NCBI GenBank assembly: GCA_030627005.1
Contig: DAOUSW010000187.1
Location: 1 to 5,044, forward strand
Direction of reading: 5' to 3'
From: MTP4 sp9310u
GTDB taxonomy: Archaea; Halobacteriota; Methanosarcinia; Methanosarcinales; Methanosarcinaceae
Length of the DNA: 5,044 nt
Position 1 is the first letter of the stretch. Each line of letters opens with the position of its first letter. A program made the position numbers and the translations under genes. The notes under the pieces were generated by a model. The model searched no databases. It had not been told where the DNA came from and was given only the letters and a program-made list of their open reading frames with translations. Positions 1 to 5,011 of the stretch are shown one piece after another.

Positions 1-99
1 CAGATACTTCACTTCACAGATACTTCACTTCACAGATACTTCACTTCACAGATACTTCACTTCACAGATACTTCACTTCACAGATACTTCACTTCACAG
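1..99. repeat. Six-copy perfect 16-bp tandem repeat at window edge
   Basis: The unit CAGATACTTCACTTCA occurs six times without a mismatch (1-16, 17-32, 33-48, 49-64, 65-80, 81-96), and the first three bases of a seventh copy follow at 97-99. The array begins at the first base, so it probably extends further left. There are no spacers, so this is not a CRISPR array. Inside each unit ACTTC is itself doubled. Perfect identity suggests recent expansion by slippage or recombination. The unit is 16 bases (1 modulo 3) and carries no stop codon on the plus strand in any phase, so all three forward frames stay open through the array. The complementary strand has TGA in every frame. No function can be assigned from sequence. 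Confidence 0.97.
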
Positions 100-290
100 T
101 ACCCTGCTGCTACATCAAATTAACGCAGGAATTTTCATGCGGAAAAACGGCACAAAATGTCAGCAGTAAATTCAGAAGAAAATTACCGGGAAGACCGCCC
201 GGAAAAACCCTCGCTTTTCCAGCAATCAACGCAGGCCAAACGTTCATCAGTAAGCTTTATATCCAGAACCCGATTTAAACTCTAATTTAT
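100..290. other. Intergenic region between tandem repeat and HTH-ACT gene
   Basis: No convincing gene lies here. A short GC hairpin is possible (CCGGG 186-190 with CCCGG 198-202, 7-base loop). Two similar stretches share AACGCAGG (near 122-129 and 228-236). A 42-codon ORF (157-285) has no ribosome binding site and runs through the promoter of the next gene, so it is probably chance. The only regulatory signal I can support is the TATA-like box near 256-262. Confidence 0.6.
249..263 (+). promoter_or_regulatory. Putative archaeal TATA box/BRE for the HTH-ACT gene
   Basis: TTTATAT at 256-262 fits an archaeal TATA box, with a purine-rich AGTAAG (249-254) just upstream in the BRE position. Archaeal transcripts usually start about 25 bases past the centre of the box, here about 284-290, directly at the ATG at 291. 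No Shine-Dalgarno sequence lies between box and ATG. The prediction is therefore a leaderless or nearly leaderless mRNA. This rests on spacing and motif only. Confidence 0.5.
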
Positions 291-794
291 ATGTGGCAGA
301 CATTACTCAAAAAATTTGAAAAATACCCGGCTCAGGCAAAGGTGCTTAAACTCTTATTCGAACGCGGCTTCCAGGTAAATGCAGAAGGCAAAGTAACTTC
401 AGGAAGCATCGAGATCGCGCACACCCAGCTTGCAAAAGAAGCAGGAGTTGACCGGAGAGTGGTTGATGCAACCACAAAAACCATCGTCTCGGACAAACTG
501 CTCAGCACTATTTTCAAAAACGTCCATTCCATCCCCTTCTTAAGAGACGTTGCACCCTCTCTGGACCTCGGAGTCATCATAATCATCCCCGAAGACGCCG
601 CGCACGTTGGCATACTCGCAGAAGTTGCAACCCTCATCTCAAAACATGAAGTGAGCATCCGCCAGGCAGTCTCCGACGATCCCTACCTGACCGACAACCC
701 CAGGCTAACCATCATCACCGACCAGAAAGTCCCCGGCGACCTCGTGGACGATATCCTGAAACTCCCCAGCGTTAAAGGTGTGAGCATTTACTGA
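291..794 (+). CDS. HTH-ACT domain protein, predicted regulator of amino acid metabolism
   Basis: A 167-aa soluble cytoplasmic protein. Residues about 14-78 form a winged-helix-like DNA-binding region; the segment with AHTQLAKEAGVDRRVVDATT (44-62) reads as a helix-turn-helix. Residues about 92-167 read as an ACT domain: a hydrophobic strand LGVIIIIPE, then HVGILAEVATLISKHEVSI, then a final strand ending in VKGVSIY. ACT domains commonly bind amino acids, and this HTH-ACT arrangement in methanogens is annotated as a predicted regulator of amino acid metabolism (COG2150 type, from memory). The ligand and target genes cannot be read from sequence. ATG 291 is the only sensible start, because an in-frame TAA lies at 276-278 and no other start codon intervenes. 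It has no Shine-Dalgarno, which agrees with a leaderless transcript. The gene stands alone and converges on the next gene, so it is not obviously co-transcribed with a target. Confidence 0.88.
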   Translation: MWQTLLKKFEKYPAQAKVLKLLFERGFQVNAEGKVTSGSIEIAHTQLAKEAGVDRRVVDATTKTIVSDKLLSTIFKNVHSIPFLRDVAPSLDLGVIIIIPEDAAHVGILAEVATLISKHEVSIRQAVSDDPYLTDNPRLTIITDQKVPGDLVDDILKLPSVKGVSIY

Positions 795-819
795 TTGAAA
801 TTAATTGAAATACTGACTG

Positions 820-862
820 AAAAAATAGTTTAAAAAAAGAAAGCGGGACAGGAAAACCCCGC
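820..862 (-). terminator. Intrinsic-type terminator for the leftward secreted-protein gene
   Basis: Read on the minus strand, a hairpin (CCCGC 858-862 with GCGGG 843-847, 10-base loop) is followed at once by T-rich DNA: the complements of the A-runs at 832-838 and 820-825. T-runs are the main intrinsic termination signal in archaea, so this fits the end of the gene that stops at 942. For the rightward gene ending at 794 the same hairpin is followed by few Ts. An alternative stem (GGAAAAC 851-857 with GTTTTCC 873-879) and a T-run at 893-897 may serve that direction. Confidence 0.55.
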
Positions 863-941
863 GTTTCATACTGTTTTCCCTACCAAAAATAATTTTTACG
901 GATAGGATCTGAGAAGAGCTTAAGGTCTGTGTGGCAGAAAC

Positions 942-1859
942 TCAGACGAGTGTTGCCCATCCATTATTGTAGGCATTATAGTAGCCATTGTAGCATTCAT
1001 TGTCCAGCCAATAGCTTCCATGTACGGTTCCGAAAAACCCTGAAACTTCGTATTCAGCGTTTTCGTAACCTTTCACCTGATGTCCGGGAATAATGAATAT
1101 GTCATCGTCCTGGTGGGCATTTGCTACCACCGCACCGTTCGGAAGTTCCCAGAGCCTCGCATGATAGCCCCCAAGCACCCTGTACTTGCTGTCAGCCATA
1201 CCGTCCCCCTTTACCCAGCTTCCGTCAGGGTATGAGAGGTAGTGAGTGTATTCCGAGGGGTTGTCAACCCACCTTTGCCTCAGGATTACGCTTTTCACTG
1301 TTTTCAGGTTACTCTGCTCCCAGACCAGGTTTATCGGGTCTTCAAGTTCATAGAACCACAGGACTTTTGACCATGTCCACTGAGGATAAGAGACGGAACC
1401 AGAGACTGAAGCAGAAGCTTGCCACCATTCATAGGGGTCATCGGCAGCTGTCAGGACCGCGGATTTCTCGGACAGGACCTCTTTTCGGTCTCCCGGCTGC
1501 ATCACAAAAGGACCTGCCTGTGTATTCACCGCTACCTGCTTCCCCGAAGGAACGGTAAAAGATTTTGTTTTTGTTAATTTATCGACTTTGAATTTCTGTT
1601 TAAGTTTCTCTCCGGAATAAGTCTCGGTAATTTCAAACTGTCCGTCTTTTTTGTATTTATAAACCGTTGCCACCTCTACTTCCACGGTGTGAGCTTGCTT
1701 CCATTCTTCCCAGGAGGAAGCATCAGCATGCTTTTCTCCACTGGCTTCATTCCCGGGATTTTTATCCGGAGCAGCTCCTGCCGCCGGAACCAGCACCATT
1801 CCTAAAAACAGCATCATAACGATTAAGCTGATTAAAACCGATTTTTTGCGTATATTCAA
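942..1859 (-). CDS. Exported protein of unknown function, Trp/Tyr-rich
   Basis: A 305-aa protein I do not recognise. It opens with a classic Sec signal peptide: basic MNIRKKS, a hydrophobic core (about 8-24), then VPAAGAA with likely cleavage near residue 29 or 30. There is no further membrane segment, no lipobox and no PGF-CTERM tail, so the mature protein is probably released or held non-covalently. After a polar stretch (31-55), residues about 58-112 have alternating charged and beta-like character. The C-terminal half (about 145-305) is rich in Trp and Tyr and contains GYHARLW (231-237), AHQDDD (248-253) and GHQVKGYENAEYE (259-271). These spaced His and acidic residues could be a metal or ligand site, which is inference only. 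There is one cysteine (289). The start is TTG at 1859: a TAG stop codon directly precedes it, a strong GGAGGGG lies 5 bases upstream, and the next in-frame ATG would remove the basic part of the signal peptide. Confidence 0.82.
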   Translation of the reverse strand: MNIRKKSVLISLIVMMLFLGMVLVPAAGAAPDKNPGNEASGEKHADASSWEEWKQAHTVEVEVATVYKYKKDGQFEITETYSGEKLKQKFKVDKLTKTKSFTVPSGKQVAVNTQAGPFVMQPGDRKEVLSEKSAVLTAADDPYEWWQASASVSGSVSYPQWTWSKVLWFYELEDPINLVWEQSNLKTVKSVILRQRWVDNPSEYTHYLSYPDGSWVKGDGMADSKYRVLGGYHARLWELPNGAVVANAHQDDDIFIIPGHQVKGYENAEYEVSGFFGTVHGSYWLDNECYNGYYNAYNNGWATLV

Positions 1860-1864
1860 CTATT

Positions 1865-1871
1865 CCCCTCC
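1865..1871 (-). promoter_or_regulatory. Strong Shine-Dalgarno that fixes a TTG start
   Basis: GGAGGGG on the minus strand, 5 bases before the TTG at 1859-1857. The codon just before TTG is the stop TAG (1862-1860), so no longer version is possible. The strong site compensates for a weak start codon and supports this start over internal ATGs. Confidence 0.8.
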
Positions 1872-1924
1872 AATAATTTCCTGACACCAGAAACAATTAT
1901 CGCATACAAAAACAAACGTAATCC

Positions 1925-1940
1925 GTATATATTTTTTTGA
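1925..1940 (-). promoter_or_regulatory. Putative TATA box/BRE for the leftward secreted-protein gene
   Basis: On the minus strand the sequence reads CAAAAAAATATATAC (1939 down to 1925): an A-rich BRE-like part followed by a TATA-like core at about 1926-1934. Transcription would start about 25 bases downstream, near 1904, giving a leader of about 45 bases that includes the Shine-Dalgarno. No other equally good box lies between it and the gene. Confidence 0.5.
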
Positions 1941-1966
1941 GAATAACAGAACCTGTATAGTTATAG

Positions 1967-2005
1967 AGTGATATTGGAAACAAAAAAGTGATATTGGAAA
2001 CAAAA
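1967..2005. repeat. Two adjacent perfect copies of a 19-bp repeat
   Basis: AGTGATATTGGAAACAAAA occurs at 1967-1985 and again at 1987-2005, separated by one extra A, for a 20-base period. That is about two helical turns, so both copies face the same side of the DNA. They lie about 30 bases upstream of the BRE/TATA of the leftward gene, a position suited to an activator. A simple recent duplication is equally possible. Confidence 0.9.
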
Positions 2006-2050
2006 CTTCACATATTTTAAGATCCGGAGCTACGAGTTTAAAGGCAGTTC

Positions 2051-2076
2051 CCTGAAATCCGGGACAAAATTTCAGG
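2051..2076. repeat. 8-bp inverted repeat
   Basis: CCTGAAAT (2051-2058) and ATTTCAGG (2069-2076) are exact inverted copies separated by 10 bases. It could be a protein-binding site or a hairpin. No T-run follows on the plus strand, so it is unlikely to be a terminator in that direction. Confidence 0.6.
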
Positions 2077-2172
2077 ATAAGAGTATTCCTGCCAATAGTT
2101 AAGGGGGAAGCCGAAAAAAAGCCCTGAGGAATGAATTGAAAAAATCCAGGGGAAAATATCCATATTCAGGAT

Positions 2173-2181
2173 TTTATATAA
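2173..2181 (+). promoter_or_regulatory. Candidate distal TATA box for the VIT-VWA gene
   Basis: TTTATATAA is a good archaeal TATA-box match. Transcription from it would start near 2203 and give a leader of about 170 bases, typical of the long leaders known in Methanosarcina. It competes with the candidate at 2246-2255, and sequence alone does not decide between them. Confidence 0.35.
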
Positions 2182-2245
2182 TTTAAAGCACCAATAGCCC
2201 CTTATTTATCAAAATAACTTCGAACAGGCCTGCAGTTAAAGCCAC

Positions 2246-2255
2246 CTATAAATAA
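2246..2255 (+). promoter_or_regulatory. Candidate proximal TATA box for the VIT-VWA gene
   Basis: CTATAAATAA matches an archaeal TATA box. The predicted transcription start is near 2277, leaving a leader of about 100 bases that would begin just before the hairpin at 2288-2307 and include the Shine-Dalgarno at 2365-2370. I slightly prefer it over the distal box because of its fuller TATAAATA core. Confidence 0.42.
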
Positions 2256-2287
2256 TAACAGTGTATATTTTCTAATATATCACGGAG

Positions 2288-2307
2288 TAAGCATTTTTCC
2301 CTGCTTA
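2288..2307 (+). other. Small hairpin in the presumed 5' leader of the VIT-VWA gene
   Basis: TAAGCA (2288-2293) pairs with TGCTTA (2302-2307) around an 8-base pyrimidine-rich loop. The stem can continue past a G-G mismatch. It sits some 60 bases before the ribosome binding site, so it does not mask it. A role in mRNA stability or control is possible but not shown. Confidence 0.4.
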
Positions 2308-2364
2308 GTCTAAATTTTGAAAAAAAATTAAAAGAACATTTCATTTCCATACTTATAGAACAAA

Positions 2365-2370
2365 GGAGGG
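2365..2370 (+). promoter_or_regulatory. Shine-Dalgarno pointing to an ATA start at 2377
   Basis: GGAGGG lies 6 bases upstream of the ATA at 2377-2379, ideal spacing. It is about 54 bases from the only canonical in-frame start (GTG 2425), too far to serve it. A TTG at 2373-2375 is nearer but out of frame. The site is the main reason to place the start at 2377. Confidence 0.75.
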
Positions 2371-2376
2371 TTTTGC

Positions 2377-4350
2377 ATAAAGAAAGTTCTGATCATTTTT
2401 ATAATTTTACTGGCAGCCGTACAGGTGGGAGCTGCCAGCGCCAGCTCCGAGTACCTTAAAATTACTACGGATGTGAACAACGGCTATGCGATTACCACGG
2501 TTGAGGAAAAGCTTAACAACCCGACAGATACGGCGGTAACGGAACAATTCAGGTTAATGATCCCGGAAGAGGCTTTCATATCGGTTTTCTCCCTGATAAT
2601 TGACGGGAAAGAATACAGGGCCAAAGTCCTTCCTGAGGAGGAAGCCTCCGAGAAATACGAAACTGCGGCATCGGAAGGGAGGACAGCCGGACTTCTGGAA
2701 ACGGAAGATGAAAACCTTTTTTCATATGCCCTCAGCTTCGAACCCGGCCAGAGCATTACCGTGAAACTGAGCTACGAACAGGCGCTTAAGAAAACACTTG
2801 GAGAGTACGAACTGGTGCAGTCTCTGGAAAACAGGCACAAGGTCAACAACCTCTCCGTAACCGTAAACGTAAACGCTGCAAACCAGCTCACCCGCCTGGA
2901 AGCCCCTGACTTCCCCGGAGCTGAAGTAGAGTACCTTTCCGCAAACAGCGGACAGGTGAGATATAAGGCAAACTCGCTGCCTTCCTCGGAACTCAGGGTC
3001 GTTTTCGAGACGGCTAACCCGCCCCTGAACGGGAACATGCTCTTTTACGAAAACGAGGGCAAGGGATACATGATGCACATCTTTTCCCCGAGTGAAGAGG
3101 ATATGGGGACTTCGGCCATGAGCAAGGAAATAATCTTTGTGCTCGACAAATCAGGCTCGATGTACGGATACAAAATGGAGCAGGTAAAGGAAGTTTTCGG
3201 AGACATCATTGAGGACCTGCCTCCCGGAGACCACTTTAACATAATCTTCTTTGATGGCTACGTCAAGAGCTATTCCAAAACCCTCATGGAAGCAAGCCCC
3301 GAGGAAAAAGCCGGAGCCCTGGACTTTGTGAACAGTCTCGATGCAAAAGGCGGCACGAACATCAATGAAGCCCTCCTCACCGCCCAGGGGATGTTTGACC
3401 CCGCAAGCGAAAGGGTCCCTATCATTGTTTTCCTGACCGACGGGGAACCCACGGAAGGAGTTACCTCCCCTTACGCAATCCGCCAGAACGTCCGGGATGC
3501 CAACAGGGCGCAGGTCTCAATATTCTCCATCGCCTTCGGGATCGATTCCGAAAGCAATTACCAGTTCCTCAGAGCCATGAGCCTTGAGAATTACGGGACA
3601 GCAGAGTGGTTTTCCCCCGAAGATAACGCAGCCGAAGAAATTGGCAGCTTCTACGAAACAATTTCAACCCCCCTGATAACGGACATGGAATTTTCCTATG
3701 GCGAGGGAGTCTCGGAAATCGTAAACACCGGGGAAAAGAACCTCTTTGCAGGCTCCGACGCCATTATCCTCGGCAAATACCCCCCTGAAACCGGCAACGT
3801 CCTTATGGATGTCACGGCAACTACCAGGGCGGGAGACAGGGATTTCTCAGAAGAGTTCGAGGTAGCTCCGGCAGAGGCAAACTCTTTTATTCCACGGCTC
3901 TGGGCCTACACCACCATCGAAACCCTGATGGACAGGATCGAAGTCGAAGGGGAAACAGAGGAACTGGTGTCCGAAGTCACGGACCTTGCCCTGGAATTCG
4001 AATTCGTGACCCCCTATACCTCCCTCTTTGTGGAACTGCCTGAACCGGCCCCGGAGGAGGACAAAACCGAAGGCTCTGAGGCAGCAGAAGAAGCAATGGA
4101 AATGCCTGCAGAAGAAGTAGAGGAAGCCTGGGGAGAATGGGACGAAGAGGAAGTTGTTCTAGAAGAAGAAATGGCTGAATCTCCACCCGCACAGCCAAAG
4201 CCCGGCGCAGGTTCGTCTTACGACAGGGATGCGGCGTATGAAGGAGCAGTGGAAGAAGAGGATGAGGAACCTACACCCGGTTTCGGACTGCTTTCAACCC
4301 TTATGGGAGTGCTAGGAATTGGCTTTTTACTGCAGAGGAGACAGGAATGA
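2377..4350 (+). CDS. Surface-anchored VIT and VWA domain protein with PGF-CTERM tail
   Basis: A protein of about 657 aa resembling the heavy chain of inter-alpha-trypsin inhibitor. Numbering here is from the ATA at 2377; subtract 16 for numbering from GTG 2425. Residues 1-23 form a signal peptide (KKVLIIFIILLAAVQVGAASA). A VIT domain spans about 24-150 (NNPTDTAVTEQFRLMIPEEA; EKYETAASEGRTAGLLE). A von Willebrand factor A domain spans about 251-430 with an intact MIDAS metal site: DKSGS (D257, S259, S261), T327 in GGTNI and D355 in LTDGE. The conserved segment after VWA follows (RLWAYTTIETLMDRI to VTPYTSLFVE, about 507-553). A stalk of some 76 residues, about 30 of them Asp or Glu, leads to the tail TPGFGLLSTLMGVLGIGFLL then QRRQE, a PGF-CTERM signal processed by archaeosortase A. 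The product should sit outside the cell, lipid-anchored, and bind a partner through Mg2+. The partner is unknown. The start is unusual: an in-frame TAG lies at 2356, and no ATG, GTG or TTG lies between it and GTG 2425, which would delete most of the signal peptide. Confidence 0.9.
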   Translation: MKKVLIIFIILLAAVQVGAASASSEYLKITTDVNNGYAITTVEEKLNNPTDTAVTEQFRLMIPEEAFISVFSLIIDGKEYRAKVLPEEEASEKYETAASEGRTAGLLETEDENLFSYALSFEPGQSITVKLSYEQALKKTLGEYELVQSLENRHKVNNLSVTVNVNAANQLTRLEAPDFPGAEVEYLSANSGQVRYKANSLPSSELRVVFETANPPLNGNMLFYENEGKGYMMHIFSPSEEDMGTSAMSKEIIFVLDKSGSMYGYKMEQVKEVFGDIIEDLPPGDHFNIIFFDGYVKSYSKTLMEASPEEKAGALDFVNSLDAKGGTNINEALLTAQGMFDPASERVPIIVFLTDGEPTEGVTSPYAIRQNVRDANRAQVSIFSIAFGIDSESNYQFLRAMSLENYGTAEWFSPEDNAAEEIGSFYETISTPLITDMEFSYGEGVSEIVNTGEKNLFAGSDAIILGKYPPETGNVLMDVTATTRAGDRDFSEEFEVAPAEANSFIPRLWAYTTIETLMDRIEVEGETEELVSEVTDLALEFEFVTPYTSLFVELPEPAPEEDKTEGSEAAEEAMEMPAEEVEEAWGEWDEEEVVLEEEMAESPPAQPKPGAGSSYDRDAAYEGAVEEEDEEPTPGFGLLSTLMGVLGIGFLLQRRQE

Positions 4351-4400
4351 GAAGGCAGGAATAAAAGAAAAAGACAAAACCACCGTTACCTGCGGAAAAT

Positions 4401-4434
4401 GGAAGGGGTAAAAACCCTTCCCATAAGTCTTTTT
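4401..4434 (+). terminator. Intrinsic-type terminator after the VIT-VWA gene
   Basis: GGAAGGG (4401-4407) pairs with CCCTTCC (4415-4421) around a 7-base loop, and a run of five Ts follows at 4430-4434. It begins 50 bases past the stop codon and has the right direction for the VIT-VWA transcript, which therefore appears monocistronic. Confidence 0.65.
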
Positions 4435-4657
4435 AAGATAAAGAGAAGAAATAAAGAGATGAAGTTAGAGAAGAAATAGAGTGGCTTAAGAGCAGAAGTA
4501 AGAGAAAAGAATGCGCTCCCGTCAAGATGAAAATGGCTACATCTTTGATTAACGTGCAGAAAGTGGACGGGATCACACGCAATAGAGAAAATACTTTGCA
4601 ATTATTTAATCCAGCTGATTCAGCTAATGGTTATTAGCACCCAGGGTAAAAGAAAAA

Positions 4658-4699
4658 GGGTAATAAGAACCTATAAGCAAAAAGTAAGGTTCATTACCC
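4658..4699. repeat. Bulged 12-base-pair hairpin
   Basis: GGGTAAT (4658-4664) pairs with ATTACCC (4693-4699), and after a two-base AA bulge GAACC (4667-4671) pairs with GGTTC (4688-4692). That gives 12 pairs closing a 16-base loop. It is the strongest secondary structure in the gene-free right end. No T-run follows directly on either strand, so it is not an evident terminator. The strand of any RNA is unknown. Confidence 0.65.
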
Positions 4700-4847
4700 G
4701 AATAAATTAGTTTAAATCAATGAATAACGTTTTTATTTTTGATGCTTCCGCCAAAACTATTCTACAGCAGATGTTTCCAGGGATAAGTAGCTCGCTTATC
4801 TGGCGGGAGCAAATCCCCGGGAAACGGTTGTTTCCTTTTCTGAAAGT

Positions 4848-4894
4848 AAAAAGGGAAAGAAAAAAGGGAAAGAAGAGGGAAAGAAGAGGGAAAG
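4848..4894. repeat. Pure purine tract with repeated GGGAAAG
   Basis: Every base from 4848 to 4894 on the plus strand is A or G. GGGAAAG recurs four times with starts 13, 11 and 11 bases apart, the mark of a degenerate short tandem repeat. Such a tract could form unusual DNA structure, or simply reflect slippage. Confidence 0.8.
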
Positions 4895-4984
4895 TATAGC
4901 GAATCCAGGAATTAATTACACTTTTCAAGACCAATTATAGTTAATGACCCAAATTCCTTTCGCAATCTCAAGTGAAGGTTTAAC

Positions 4985-5011
4985 CACAGAAAGCACGGAA
5001 AACACGGAATA
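4985..5011. repeat. Three degenerate 9-bp direct repeats
   Basis: CACAGAAAG, CACGGAAAA and CACGGAATA follow each other without gaps (4985-4993, 4994-5002, 5003-5011). The style recalls short CACGGAA-type repeats I remember from intergenic DNA of other prokaryotes, but I cannot confirm the link without a search. Confidence 0.7.

Larger units (their letters stand above)
1872..2364. other. Divergent intergenic region between two exported-protein genes
   Basis: An AT-rich region without a credible ORF on either strand. In order it holds the leftward TATA box (about 1926-1934), a two-copy 19-20 bp tandem repeat (1967-2005), an 8-bp inverted repeat with 10-base loop (2051-2058 and 2069-2076), two TATA-like boxes for the rightward gene (2173-2181 and 2246-2255) and a leader hairpin (2288-2307). 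Its length and contents suggest regulation of both flanking genes rather than a lost gene. Confidence 0.6.
4435..4984. other. Gene-poor, purine-rich region dense in inverted repeats
   Basis: No convincing protein gene. Bases 4435-4510 are strongly purine-biased on the plus strand, and 4848-4894 is an unbroken purine tract with four spaced GGGAAAG motifs (starting 4853, 4866, 4877, 4888). Between them lie several short inverted repeats: CCCGTC 4518-4523 with GACGGG 4566-4571, enclosing AAGATG 4524-4529 with CATCTT 4540-4545; AGCTGA/TCAGCT 4613-4625; GCTAAT/ATTAGC 4623-4638; the hairpin 4658-4699; GATAAG/CTTATC 4782-4800; and GGAAAC/GTTTCC 4820-4835. A 36-codon ORF (4527-4637) and a 59-codon ORF (4720-4899) on the plus strand lack ribosome binding sites. 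Leftward ORFs here mainly reflect the pyrimidine-rich complement. It could hold a structured RNA, a decayed element or plain spacer. Confidence 0.5.

Noticed and set aside
1..99. CRISPR array
   Set aside because: The repeats are contiguous 16-bp units with no spacers.
3..278. Forward frame open from the window edge through the tandem array
   Set aside because: Openness in the array is a by-product of the repeat unit, since all three frames are open. The part after it shows no recognisable protein character, so it cannot be called a partial gene without upstream sequence.
157..285. 42-codon plus-strand ORF upstream of the HTH-ACT gene
   Set aside because: It has no ribosome binding site, overlaps the predicted promoter, and its composition resembles chance reading of intergenic DNA.
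1121..1558. 145-codon plus-strand ORF
   Set aside because: It lies wholly inside the leftward secreted-protein gene, whose signal peptide and ribosome binding site show it is the real one.
2373..2375. TTG as the start of the VIT-VWA gene
   Set aside because: It is near the Shine-Dalgarno but out of frame with the signal peptide and VIT domain.
2722..3078. Leftward ORFs inside the VIT-VWA gene
   Set aside because: They are antisense to a gene with recognisable domains and have no domain or start signal of their own.
4386..4601. 71-codon leftward ORF after the VIT-VWA gene
   Set aside because: It reads through the complement of the terminator and purine-rich DNA, which explains its Phe/Leu/Ser richness, and shows no ribosome binding site.
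4527..4637. 36-codon plus-strand ORF
   Set aside because: It is short, has no Shine-Dalgarno, and ends within overlapping palindromes. It is recorded only as part of the unexplained region.
4707..4934. 75-codon leftward ORF with a hydrophobic Phe/Leu stretch
   Set aside because: The apparent membrane segment is only the complement of the purine tract; no start signal or family is visible.
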